DNA of 64,000 bases from JAEZBP01 sp963832725. GTDB taxonomy: Bacteria; Myxococcota_A; Polyangia; Polyangiales; Sandaracinaceae. Shown piece after piece: positions 47,801-56,484 of the stretch. A program made the position numbers and the translations under genes. The notes beneath the pieces are model-generated. The model searched no databases. It was not told where the DNA came from and saw only the letters and a program-made list of their open reading frames with translations. The stretch spans positions 1,116,001-1,180,000 of the forward strand of contig CAWHVG010000005.1 of assembly GCA_963832725.1 (NCBI GenBank), given 5' to 3'. Every line of letters starts with the position of its first letter. The stretch's first letter is position 1.

Positions 47801-49966
47801 GCCGGGCGAGGCCGGCACCACGACGATCACCTGGCGGGTGTCGAGGACCGCGGTGCCCGTGCGCACGTCGATGAACGCGATGAAGACCTGCGCGTTCGAG
47901 CCGCCCATCAGGAAATCGTTCTGGAAGGTGATCCGGAAGGTGACCCGCGTGCCCGGGATGACGCCGAAGAAGGTCGACTCGTCCACGAACGCCACCGCTT
48001 GGTCGTGGGCGACGCCCGTCGCCTCCACCCAGCACACGTCCGCGGGCGGCGTGGCGCGGCAGGCCGGCTGACGGCGCTTGATGAAGCGCGTCGCGTCCAC
48101 GCCCGGGGCCGGATCGGTCGGGTCGTCGCGCAGCCCGGTGTCGATGTCGAGGGGCACCCGCGTGGCGATCGTCTCGATCGCGCCGACGACGGTGTCGGCG
48201 AACGCCGAGTCGCTCCCGCCACCCGAAGGCAGGTCGTAGACGAGGGCGTTGCCGTCGAGGTCGACCGAGCCCGACTCCTCGGCCGTACGGCGCATGTAGT
48301 AGCAGGGGTTGAACCCGGTCGGGCCGACCATGCCGGCGCACGCCTGGGAGCTGGCGTTGACGCCGACGAACTTGCCACCGCGGCGGTTCATCTCGGCCAT
48401 CATGTCCGCCCACGTCGCCGGGGTCGGCGTGATGCCGGTGTAGGGATCGCAGGAGGAGTCCTCACCGGGCGGGCCCTCGTGGGCGCAGATGTCGGTGAAG
48501 AGCACGATGATCGGCAGCGCCGCGTCGCGGAAGCAGGGCGCGCCCCAGCCCGAGTCGAGGCAGTCGCCCCGGTAGGCGTGCATCATGTAGCTCTCGCCGG
48601 AGGCCATCCACGTGCCTCCCGTGCCGGTCAGCACCTGGTAGATGCCCTCCGTCTGCGACTCGGGGCCGTCGCCGCCGCCGTGCAGGCCCATCCGGTTGAA
48701 CGCGGACTGCACCACGTCGGACATGGCCGGGGGCGTCATGCGGATGGCCAGGATGAAGGGCTCGTCGACGCCGCCGCCGTATCCCTCCAGCGGGAAGTCG
48801 TCGTGCTGACCGCCGCCGAACCAGGCGTCGGGGATGGTCTCGCGGATACGGTCGATGAGGCCGGTGCCGGGCGTCGCCACCGTGCTCTTCACGCGGTCGA
48901 GCGTGCCGCCCATCGAGCCGGTGGTGTCCGTGAGGAAGAAGACGTCCGCCACGCGGATGTCGGTGCCGAACTCCAGGTCGCGCTCGACCGGCGGATCGCC
49001 GTAGGGCAGGACCACGTAGAAGTCGTCGTCCGGGATCGAGCAGTTGGAGTCGGTCGCGCAGCCGCAGGCGGTTCCGGTCGTGCCGTCCGGACAGTTCAGC
49101 CGCTCGTAGGCCGCCTCTGCGAGGTCGCTCTGCCCGTCGCCGTCCGTGTCGTAGGCGCAGGGATCGCTGCCGATGTCCCGCTCCTCGCCGTCGGAGAGCC
49201 CGTCGTTGTCGCTGTCCGGGTCCGCGAAGTCGGGGAATCCGTCGGGCCCGAGCATGGTCGGATCCGCGGGGTCGACCTCGTTGGGACAAGCCACCGGAGG
49301 CGTGTTCACGTCGCCGTCGCCCGCCTCCACGGAGTCCGGGACGGTGTCGTTGTCGGAGTCCAGATCGAGGTAGTTGGGCGTGCCGTCCATGTCGGCGTCG
49401 GCCGAGCCCTCGTTGCGATCGGAGATCGTGTCCCCGTCGGAGTCGTCGTCGAGCACGTCCGGCGTGCCGTCCCCGTCGGTGTCGACCGGGGTGCTGCCGC
49501 TGCCGAACTCCGTGCTGTTCGGGATGCCGTCGCCGTCCGTATCGGTCTCGCGGTAGTCGGGAACTCCGTCCCCGTCCGTGTCGCCCGTCTGGGTGGAGTC
49601 GTCGATGCCGTCGCCGTTGGCGTCCGTGTCGAGGTAGTCCGGCGTGCCGTCCCCGTCGGTGTCGACCGGCGGCGTGTTGCAGTCGTGATCGCCCGCCTCG
49701 TCGATGTCGAGGAAGCCGTCCCCGTCCGAGTCGGTGTCATGATCGTTCGGCGTTCCGTCGCCGTCGGGATCCCCGGTCCCCTCGTCCATGCTCGAGATGG
49801 TGTCCATGTCCGGATCGTCGCCGCCGGCGCAGCGGACGACGGGAGGTCCGGAGTCCGGAATCGTCTGTCCGGCGTCGGAATCCGGGTGGGTGCCGCTGTT
49901 ACAGGCACCGAGCAGCGTGATCAGGACCAGATGGAACGCCAGCGAGGTACGTCGCGGGAGGAACAT
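47786..49966 (-). CDS. Lipoprotein with thrombospondin-3 repeats and VWA domain
   Basis: The start MFLPRRTSLAFHLVLITLLG follows AGGAG by six bases; the lipoprotein Cys is in LLGACNSG. From residue 55 to about 300 there are many D-x-D-x-D-G-x-x-D calcium-binding repeats (TDGDGTPDYLDTDANGDG and similar). The VWA domain follows with VFFLTDTTGSMGGTLDRVKS, a metal site D-T-T-G-S. The total is 726 residues. The protein should bind calcium and act at the cell surface in adhesion or matrix contact; this is inferred from the domains. Confidence 0.85.
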   Translation of the reverse strand: MFLPRRTSLAFHLVLITLLGACNSGTHPDSDAGQTIPDSGPPVVRCAGGDDPDMDTISSMDEGTGDPDGDGTPNDHDTDSDGDGFLDIDEAGDHDCNTPPVDTDGDGTPDYLDTDANGDGIDDSTQTGDTDGDGVPDYRETDTDGDGIPNSTEFGSGSTPVDTDGDGTPDVLDDDSDGDTISDRNEGSADADMDGTPNYLDLDSDNDTVPDSVEAGDGDVNTPPVACPNEVDPADPTMLGPDGFPDFADPDSDNDGLSDGEERDIGSDPCAYDTDGDGQSDLAEAAYERLNCPDGTTGTACGCATDSNCSIPDDDFYVVLPYGDPPVERDLEFGTDIRVADVFFLTDTTGSMGGTLDRVKSTVATPGTGLIDRIRETIPDAWFGGGQHDDFPLEGYGGGVDEPFILAIRMTPPAMSDVVQSAFNRMGLHGGGDGPESQTEGIYQVLTGTGGTWMASGESYMMHAYRGDCLDSGWGAPCFRDAALPIIVLFTDICAHEGPPGEDSSCDPYTGITPTPATWADMMAEMNRRGGKFVGVNASSQACAGMVGPTGFNPCYYMRRTAEESGSVDLDGNALVYDLPSGGGSDSAFADTVVGAIETIATRVPLDIDTGLRDDPTDPAPGVDATRFIKRRQPACRATPPADVCWVEATGVAHDQAVAFVDESTFFGVIPGTRVTFRITFQNDFLMGGSNAQVFIAFIDVRTGTAVLDTRQVIVVVPASPGGPLG

Positions 49967-50188
49967 GGACAGCTCCTGTCGGGCGGGCGCCGAAGGGAAA
50001 ACGGGAACGCGGTCGACCCGACCGCCAGCGTAAGAGGGTGCCGCACGCCCCGAGCGCTTACAAGCGTCCCGATACTGGGGCAGATGCCCTCGCGTGCTGC
50101 CGATTCGCCGCACGAGAGCGACGAACGAGTCCACCCTGCACGGATTTTCGCGCAGGTCTCGGTCTCTCGGGTCGGGAGTTCGAGCCTG

Positions 50189-50217
50189 TTGACATCCAAC
50201 CTGGGGCGGGCTAGCAG
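50189..50217 (+). promoter_or_regulatory. Possible promoter of the pal-cpoB pair
   Basis: TTGACA at 50189-50194 is followed after 17 bases by TAGCAG at 50212-50217. The start codon of the Pal-like gene lies 107 bases downstream. The region 49967-50323 has no gene and should also hold the promoter of the divergent TSP3-VWA gene. Confidence 0.4.
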
Positions 50218-50323
50218 GGTGTCCGGTCGGCCGACCGAAGAAGTACGGCAGGAGGCGCACCATGGGGCCGGCGCCACTGCAGACCGGGGCCGTCCGTGCG
50301 CGATGCAATCGGAGGACGCAGCG

Positions 50324-50971
50324 ATGAAGCGACGGCAACCCTTGTACCTCTTCCTCGTGATCGCCGCCGGCGCCTGGGCGCTGGGCTGCTCCGCACCGCA
50401 ATACCCGAATTGTCAGCAGGACAATCAGTGCCACTCGGGCGAGTTCTGCGTGAACGGGAGCTGCCAGCAGTGCCGCCCCGGCGGGAACGACTGCCCGGCG
50501 GGCCAGCAGTGCCAGAGCGGCCGTTGCGAGCCGATCCCGGGCTGGTGCAACTCGGACGCCGACTGCCCCGAGGGGCAGGAGTGCCAGAACAACCGCTGCG
50601 TCGCCGCGGCCGTGACCAGCGCGCCGACGGAGAGCACGCCGCCGCCCTGCTCGCTGAACGCGGTCTACTTCGCGTACGACGCGAGCGACCTCGACGGAAC
50701 GGCCCGCAGCGCGCTGCAGAGCGACGCCCAGTGCATCCAGGAGCGTGACGTCCCCCACGTGCGCATCACCGGGCACACCGATCCGCGCGGCACCGAGGAG
50801 TACAATCTGGCGCTCGGCGATCGCCGCGCCCGCTCGGTGCAGGGCTACCTGCAGAACCTCGGCGTCGACCGCGGCCGCGTCACCACCCGTTCGATGGGCG
50901 AAGAGATGGCGCGGGGCTCGGACGAGTCGAGCTGGTCCCAGGACCGCCGCGTCGACTTCGAAGAGCGCTGA
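50324..50971 (+). CDS. pal: Pal-like OmpA-family peptidoglycan-associated lipoprotein
   Basis: The product is 215 residues with GGAGG eight bases before ATG 50324. A lipoprotein signal ends AWALGCSAP. The middle part has two Cys-rich knots (CHSGEFCVNGSCQQC; CPEGQECQNNRC). The C-terminal OmpA domain shows VYFAYDASDLDGTA, RITGHTDPRGTEEYN and GDRRARSVQGYLQNLGV, which binds diaminopimelate in peptidoglycan. The extra Cys-rich part before the OmpA domain is unlike E. coli Pal. It is followed by a CpoB-like gene, matching the usual pal-cpoB order; tol genes are absent here. Confidence 0.85.
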   Translation: MKRRQPLYLFLVIAAGAWALGCSAPQYPNCQQDNQCHSGEFCVNGSCQQCRPGGNDCPAGQQCQSGRCEPIPGWCNSDADCPEGQECQNNRCVAAAVTSAPTESTPPPCSLNAVYFAYDASDLDGTARSALQSDAQCIQERDVPHVRITGHTDPRGTEEYNLALGDRRARSVQGYLQNLGVDRGRVTTRSMGEEMARGSDESSWSQDRRVDFEER

Positions 50972-50997
50972 GGGGCGCCCGGCCGGACAATCGCGCC

Positions 50998-51831
50998 GTG
51001 CACCGCCACCCTGCCACTTTCGCCCTGGGCCTCGCGGCCATGGGGACGCTCTTGGGCGCATGCTGGACGAGCGCGTCCACCGGCGACGAGCTCACCCGGC
51101 GCGTGAACGCGCTCGAGCACGACCAGACGCGCCAGCGGGACGAGCTCCGTGAGGAGATCGCCACGGCGCAGACGAAGGTCGGGCAGCTGGAGGACGTGCT
51201 CGACCGGGCCACCAAGGTCGTGACGCGCGCCAGCGCCGACACCGGCGCCCAGGTCGAGTCGCTCCAGCAGCAGGTGATGACCCTCGAGGGGCAGCTCGCC
51301 GAGCTCCGCAACGAGGTCCAGCGCCAGCAGGCGCAGCTCGCCGAGCAGCAGAGCGACATGGAGCGCCAGCTCAAGCAGCTCGCGCGCCACGCCGGGATCG
51401 ACACGACCTTCGACGAGTCGCAGATCCCGGCCGACGCGGACGCGCACTGGGCCGCCGCCCAGCAGGCCTGGGACCAACACCAGTGGGCGCGGGCGCGGGC
51501 CTACTACCAGGCGTTCGTTCAGCGCCACTCCGACGACGAGCGGGCGGACGACGCGCAGTACCGCATCGGCATGACCTATCTGGAGCAGGATCGACCGGCG
51601 ACGGCGCTCGGTGAGCTGCGCAAGGTCATCAGCGAGCACGGCGAAGGCGACGCGGCGGACGACGCGCTCTTGGCCATGGCCGACGCGTTCTACCGCCTCC
51701 ACGCCTGCACGGATTCCCGGACGGCCCTGGAAGCGCTCATCCGTGCCCACCCGCGCTCGCCGCTGGTAGGCGACGCGCGCCGCAAGCTGCGCGAGGTCCA
51801 GCACGCGCCCCGCGGCTACTGCACGTCCTGA
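50998..51831 (+). CDS. cpoB: CpoB/YbgF-like coiled-coil TPR lipoprotein
   Basis: GTG 50998 starts 26 bases after pal. The 277-residue product has a lipoprotein signal ending GTLLGACW, a long coiled coil (residues 35-125; LQQQVMTLEGQLAELRNEVQ) and TPR repeats of the CpoB type from about residue 150 (AAQQAWDQHQWARARAYYQA; YRIGMTYLEQDRPATALGEL). CpoB coordinates peptidoglycan synthesis with outer-membrane constriction through the Tol-Pal system. The pairing with pal supports this name. Confidence 0.8.
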   Translation: MHRHPATFALGLAAMGTLLGACWTSASTGDELTRRVNALEHDQTRQRDELREEIATAQTKVGQLEDVLDRATKVVTRASADTGAQVESLQQQVMTLEGQLAELRNEVQRQQAQLAEQQSDMERQLKQLARHAGIDTTFDESQIPADADAHWAAAQQAWDQHQWARARAYYQAFVQRHSDDERADDAQYRIGMTYLEQDRPATALGELRKVISEHGEGDAADDALLAMADAFYRLHACTDSRTALEALIRAHPRSPLVGDARRKLREVQHAPRGYCTS

Positions 51832-51970
51832 GAGCCTACTGCACGTCCTGAGAGCCCGATTGGCGCCAGACCGGCGTCTCGATACGAACGGACGAAGCCG
51901 CTCGTTCGCCGCGAGCATGCGGCTACTGCACGTCCTGAGAGCCCGATTGGCGCCAGACCGGCGTCTCGAT
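51814..51970. repeat. 48-bp direct repeat after cpoB
   Basis: A 48-base block is identical at 51836-51883 and 51923-51970 (87 bases apart), and its first 20 bases also occur at 51816-51835, inside the end of cpoB (codons for YCTS and the stop). It arose by partial duplication of the gene end. No terminator with a T-run is seen. Confidence 0.85.
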
Positions 51971-52046
51971 GGACCGGCGAGGCCGCTGGCTTTGGAGCGA
52001 CGCTGGCGGCGAACACGCGCCCCGCAGCGCCTGCAGGTGCTGACGG

Positions 52047-52448
52047 CTACGGCCGCCAGACCGGCGCCAGCGTCTTGATGTACTGGACGACGGCCTGGAG
52101 GTTCTCGCCCTCGACGTCCTGCGGGCCCATCCGCGTGCCCTCGATGCCCTCCCGCACGGCGCGGGTGATCGCGGCGTCGGTCGGGAGCGAGCCGTCCTCG
52201 GCCAGGCGCGGGTAGCGACCGCGCGTGAGATCGGCGGGCCGCGGCTCCATCGAGGACGCGTAGGGCCCGTTGCCCTGGCCGTGCTGGCCGTGACAGCCCC
52301 GGCAGCGCTGCATGTACACGAACTCGCCGCGGTTCAGGATCTCCGGCGCGATCTCCCGGCCGCCGAGCACCACCGGCGCCTCGAAGGTCTTGTGGCCCTG
52401 CCCGCAGGCGAGCGCGAAGAGCCCGAGCAGGACGAGGAACGCCCTCAC
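52047..52448 (-). CDS. Monoheme c-type cytochrome lipoprotein
   Basis: The product is 133 residues with a lipoprotein signal MRAFLVLLGLFALACGQG. One heme site is present: QRCRGCHGQHGQGNGPY, with a likely methionine ligand in GTRMGPQDVEG. The GTG start overlaps the SCO gene stop (GTGA), and the pair continues the ctaB operon. Such cytochromes with a CRGCH site and a short length feed electrons to terminal oxidases or accept them from quinol complexes. Confidence 0.85.
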   Translation of the reverse strand: MRAFLVLLGLFALACGQGHKTFEAPVVLGGREIAPEILNRGEFVYMQRCRGCHGQHGQGNGPYASSMEPRPADLTRGRYPRLAEDGSLPTDAAITRAVREGIEGTRMGPQDVEGENLQAVVQYIKTLAPVWRP

Positions 52449-53035
52449 TCCGACTCCAGCCGCCCCACGTCGCGCTCGAGCCGCTCGAGGCCGTCTCCGT
52501 CGGTCTCGTAGAGCCCGCGGACGACCCCCTGCCGGTCCACCAGCACGAAACGGCTGCCGTGCATGATGTCGTAGCGGCCGTCGTCGCGCCCTTCCCGCTC
52601 GCCGACGGGGAGCCGGAAGTGACGCTCGATCACGGCGCGGACCTCGTCCGGCTCGCCGGTGAGGAAGCGCCAGCGATCGGTGTCTGCGTGGAAGCGCTGA
52701 GCGTACTCGCGCAGCCGCTCCGGCGTGTCGGTGGCCGGATCGACCGTGATCGACACGAAGCGCACGTCGGGCGCATCGATGTGATGGGTGAGGTTCGACA
52801 TCTGCGAGCTCAGCAGCGGGCAGACGTCCGGGCAGCTCGTGAAGATGAAGTCCGCGATCCAGACCTTGCCGCGGAGCTGCTCCGTGCCGAACGCGTGCCC
52901 GTCCTGATCGGCGAGCACGAACGCACCCACCGGCATCATCTCCGGAAGCGGCTCCTCGTGGCACCCGAGCGCGATCCCCCCGAGCGCCACCCCTCCGAGC
53001 AGCACAGCCAGGAGCGTCGCGCGGGCGGAGCTCAC
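52445..53035 (-). CDS. SCO1/SenC family copper chaperone
   Basis: The product is 196 residues. A lipoprotein signal ends GGIALGCHEE. The thioredoxin-like domain carries FTSCPDVCPLLS, the copper-binding CxxxC, and a conserved His in YDIMHGSRFVLVD. SCO proteins deliver copper to the CuA site of cytochrome c oxidase. GTG start overlaps the ctaB stop (53032-53034), which supports one operon for oxidase assembly. Confidence 0.9.
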   Translation of the reverse strand: MSSARATLLAVLLGGVALGGIALGCHEEPLPEMMPVGAFVLADQDGHAFGTEQLRGKVWIADFIFTSCPDVCPLLSSQMSNLTHHIDAPDVRFVSITVDPATDTPERLREYAQRFHADTDRWRFLTGEPDEVRAVIERHFRLPVGEREGRDDGRYDIMHGSRFVLVDRQGVVRGLYETDGDGLERLERDVGRLESE

Positions 53036-53916
53036 GAGGCAGCGACGTCGACGGCCAGCGCTGCGAAGAGCAGCGGGAGGTAGATCAGCGACGCGATGAA
53101 GAGCTGGCGCGCCCAGCGGTTGCCGGCCTCTTCGCGCAGCCCGAGCAGCGCCCACACCAAGAACCCGGCGCCGAGCACCGCCGCCACGCTCAGATAGAGC
53201 CAGCCGGCGATCCCGAGGGGGACGAGCAGGAGGCTGACCGGCACCAACGCGCCGGCGTAGAGCGCCGCGTGGAGCTTGGTCGCGGCGATCCCGCGGACGG
53301 CGGGCATCACCTTGATGCCGGCCTTGCTGTACTCGCGCTCGCGGAAAAGGCTGATCGCCAAGAAGTGCGGGAGCTGCCAGAGGAAGAGGATCCCGAAGAG
53401 CACGATCCCGGGCGCCGAGAGCTCGTCCGTGGCCGCCGTCCAGCCCATCAAGGGCGGCAGCGCACCGGGGATCGAGCCCACCAGCAGCGCGGCCGGGCTG
53501 CGCTGCTTCATCGGCGTGTAGATCCACACGTACGAGACCAGCGCGATCGCGCCGAGCAGTCCGGTGAGCGGGTTGACCGCCAGCGTGAGCACCGGGACCG
53601 AGATCGCCCCGAGCCCGAGGCCGAGCCAGAGCGCGGCGCGGGGGCTGAGCCGGCCGTCCGGCAGCGGCCGTCGCTTGGTGCGAGCCATGTGCCGATCGAC
53701 GTCCCGCTCGAGCCAGCAGTTGAGCGTGTTCGCCGCGCCGACGACCATCGCCGTGGCCAGCAGCGTCGCGAGCACCGTGCCCCAGCGGAGGTGCCCAGGC
53801 GCGAGCCAGAGGCCGCCAAACGTGGTGATGATCACCATCAGCGTGATCCGCGGCTTCGTGAGAGCCACGAGATCGCGCACGGTCGCCGAAAAGCTGGCGG
53901 TGGGTGCGGTCGTCAT
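53032..53916 (-). CDS. ctaB: Heme O synthase (protoheme IX farnesyltransferase)
   Basis: The product is 294 residues with about nine membrane segments. The first polyprenyl-binding motif is NCWLERDVDRHMARTKRRPLP and the second site lies in YTPMKQRSPAALLVGSIPG. It attaches a farnesyl group to heme b to give heme O for the oxidase. It heads the operon ctaB-SCO-cytochrome c; no oxidase subunit gene is in the window. Confidence 0.95.
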   Translation of the reverse strand: MTTAPTASFSATVRDLVALTKPRITLMVIITTFGGLWLAPGHLRWGTVLATLLATAMVVGAANTLNCWLERDVDRHMARTKRRPLPDGRLSPRAALWLGLGLGAISVPVLTLAVNPLTGLLGAIALVSYVWIYTPMKQRSPAALLVGSIPGALPPLMGWTAATDELSAPGIVLFGILFLWQLPHFLAISLFREREYSKAGIKVMPAVRGIAATKLHAALYAGALVPVSLLLVPLGIAGWLYLSVAAVLGAGFLVWALLGLREEAGNRWARQLFIASLIYLPLLFAALAVDVAAS

Positions 53917-54066
53917 CGTCCGGTGATCGAATCTTCCGGCGGAGACGCAGGGAGCGCGTCTGCCGGCCCGAAGGACGGGCGTAGTTAGCAGCGTGATCGC
54001 CCGTCCGTCAACCGGGCGAGCAGGGCTGGCGGGACATAGGGACGTGCCCGAGCCGGGACAAGGGTC

Positions 54067-55176
54067 TCAGCGCAAGAGCAGGGCCAGCACCAGCGAGCCC
54101 ATTCCGATGACGGCCAGAAGCGCGCCCAGGCCCAAGACGAACCAGGGAGCTTTCGAGACGACCGGCGAGGGAGGCGGCGCGTCGGCGACGATCTTGGAGT
54201 GGGGCGTGGGAGCCTGGGAGTCGATCGGCGGGCCGGAGTCCGCGGCCGTCGGTGGCTGGCTCGGCGGCAGCGCCCGCATCGCCCCCGTCATCACTCGGCC
54301 GCCGGCGACCATCTTCAACGCGTTCGCGAACTCGGCCGCGGACGCGAAGCGATCGTCCGGCTTCTTCGCGATGGATTTCATGAGCACCGCCTCGAGGCCG
54401 GGCGGGAAGTCCCGGTCGGGGGCGCGCTCCGAGAGGCCGATCGGGGGCTCTTTGATGTGCTTCTGGATGAACTCCATCGGCTGCTTGGCATCGAAGGGCA
54501 GCTTGCCGGTCAGAAGCTCGTAGAGGATCACGCCCAGCGAATAGATGTCGGAGCGGCCGTCGAGCTTCTCCCCGCGAGCCTGCTCGGGGCTCATGAACTC
54601 CGGCGTCCCGAAGACCATCCCCTCCTGCGTCAGGATCAGCGAGCCGGGGCGCATCTGGCGCTCGCTGACCTTGGCCAGGCCGAAATCGAGCACCTTCGGG
54701 AAGTCGGTGATCCCGCCCTGCGTGCAGAGAAAGATGTTCTCCGGCTTCAGATCGCGGTGGACGATGCCGCCACGGTGGGCCTCCTCGAGGGCGCCGCAGG
54801 CCTGCATCATGATGTTGATGGCCCGCATGGGCTCCATCGGGCCTTCGCGGCGCACCGCCTGGGCGAGGTTCTTGCCCTCCAGGTACTCCATCACGAAGTA
54901 GCAGGCGCCGTCCTCGAGCTGCCCGTAGAGGAACACCCGGGCGGTGTTCGGGTGCGAGAGGTGGCTCATCGCGCGCGCTTCCCGCTTGAAGCGCGTGACC
55001 AGGTCCTGCCGCGACAGGTAACGCGAGTGGAGGATCTTGATCGCCACGAAGCGGCGCATCTCGGGCTGCTCGGCCTTGTAGACCGCACCCATGCCGCCCG
55101 ACCCGATCTTCTCGATCACCCGAAACTGGCCGGCGATCTCCCGACCGACGTACGGATCCGCCACGCGCGCGAGCAT
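54067..55176 (-). CDS. Hanks-type Ser/Thr protein kinase with C-terminal membrane segment
   Basis: The start at MLARVADPYVGREIAGQFRV gives 369 residues. Kinase motifs: KIGSGGMGAVYKAEQ, AIKIL, HRDLKPENIFLC, DFGLAKV and GTPEFMSPEQARG, ending with KPDDRFASAAEFANAL. After a Pro/Ser-rich linker the protein ends in one membrane helix (WFVLGLGALLAVIGMGSLVL) with a very short outer tail, so it is membrane-bound but lacks a sensor domain. It is divergent from the SctQ-like gene. Confidence 0.95.
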   Translation of the reverse strand: MLARVADPYVGREIAGQFRVIEKIGSGGMGAVYKAEQPEMRRFVAIKILHSRYLSRQDLVTRFKREARAMSHLSHPNTARVFLYGQLEDGACYFVMEYLEGKNLAQAVRREGPMEPMRAINIMMQACGALEEAHRGGIVHRDLKPENIFLCTQGGITDFPKVLDFGLAKVSERQMRPGSLILTQEGMVFGTPEFMSPEQARGEKLDGRSDIYSLGVILYELLTGKLPFDAKQPMEFIQKHIKEPPIGLSERAPDRDFPPGLEAVLMKSIAKKPDDRFASAAEFANALKMVAGGRVMTGAMRALPPSQPPTAADSGPPIDSQAPTPHSKIVADAPPPSPVVSKAPWFVLGLGALLAVIGMGSLVLALLLR

Positions 55177-55326
55177 AACACCACCCGCTTCTTTTCCCAG
55201 CCGGGAGGACGGCGGGGGCTGGACTCGGGACGCGCCCCGCGATAGCGATGCCCCCGTAGTCCGTGGAAGAACCTCGCTCTTCGGCGTTCGGACGGGACGA
55301 CGCGGACTGCTAGCCCGGATCATTCA

Positions 55327-56403
55327 GTGGGCCCCTACCCCTACGATCGATGGCCGCGGATGACGCGGGACGAGGTCGCGAAGCGCCGCGTCGAAGCGCG
55401 CGCGGAGCCGAGGGCATCGCTCCTGCGCGGAGCGGCGGCAGCGGGCGCGTGGCTGGGCGTCTCGCCGCGCTTCGTCGAGGCCGGATAGCCGGAGCGAGCC
55501 CATCCGGACCGCGACGCGGACCCGATCGTCGCCGTGCTGCTCGAGGATGCCGCTGGCGCCGGCGCTGCGCTGGAGCTCGATGGGCCGACGGCGTCCGTGC
55601 TGGTCGATCGTACGCTCGGCGGCGACGGCGAGGGGCTCGAGGGCGCGAGCGGACCGCTCCGGCAGATCGAGCGCGGCGTCCTCGCCTACGCGCTGGCCCG
55701 CTGGTTGAGCGATGCCGGATCGCCCTTTCGCGTCGCGGCGGTCCTCACTTCCGGCGCGGCGCTGGCGCGGGCACTGCCGGACACACCCCTTCGCTGGCCG
55801 ATGCGGCTCCGGATCGGGACCGCCGAGGGCGTGGCGTCGCTGTGGACGCAAGAGAGCGCTCCCGTCGGTCCGGGACGGGTGCCGAGCTGGACCCGCACCT
55901 TGCCGGTCGAGGTCGCGGTCGTCGGCGGCGTGGCCACGCTCTCGGGTCGCGACGTGGCCTCGCTCGGCGAAGGTGACGTGCTCGTGCCGGACCGCACGGA
56001 CGTCTGGCTGCGCGAGGGCAGGCTCGGAGGCCACGCGCGCTTGGTGGTTCGACGAAGCCCGAGCGCGTGGCGCGTCTCGCTCGAGGGCGAAGAGATGAAG
56101 GTGCTCGAGGCGGAGCTCGACACGGCACCCGGTCGGCGTGGAGCCAGGGAGGTTCTCGTGAAGGACGGAGATCGACTGCTGGAGAAGATGGGCGACACCC
56201 CGGTGACCCTCTCGGTCGAGCTGGCCCGGTTCGTCCTCCCGCTCGAGGAGATCGCGGCGCTCGCACCCGGCGAGGTCGTCCGCACCGGCGCCCGAATCGG
56301 CGAGCGCGTGGCGCTGCGCGCCGGCGAGCGGGTGGTGGCGACCGGCGAGCTCGTCGACGTGGACGGCGAGATTGGGATTCGGATCCTCGAGCTGCCCGAG
56401 TAG
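55327..56403 (+). CDS. Type III secretion C-ring protein, SctQ/FliM-FliN (SpoA domain) family
   Basis: The frame from GTG 55327 begins MGPYPYDRWPRMTRDEVAKR, continues to an in-frame TAG at 55486-55488, then remains open to 56403. The C-terminal 70 residues form a SpoA domain (TPVTLSVELARFVLPLEEIA, GEVVRTGARIGERVALRAGE), and the central part fits the YscQ/SctQ surface of about 200 residues. The gene could be interrupted by a nonsense base, or the TAG may be a sequence error; GTG 55534 could start a shorter protein. No other secretion gene is nearby. About 358 residues if the TAG is read through. Confidence 0.65.
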
Positions 56404-56420
56404 AGGCTCCGAACGTCCGA

Positions 56421-56443
56421 AGCCCCCGCTGAAAGCGAGGGCT
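56421..56443. terminator. Hairpin between convergent genes
   Basis: AGCCCCCGCT-GAA-AGCGAGGGCT forms a 10-bp stem with one mismatch and a 3-base loop, 18 bases after the SctQ-like gene stop and 42 bases before the stop of the minus-strand lipoprotein gene. No T-run follows. It may end transcription from both sides. Confidence 0.5.
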
Positions 56444-56484
56444 CCGTTCGCGACGCGCGGGGCCAGCAGGCCTTCGAGGGCGTG

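Noticed and set aside
55327..56403. A type III secretion locus
   Set aside because: Only one SctQ-like gene is present; the neighbours are a kinase and an unrelated lipoprotein.
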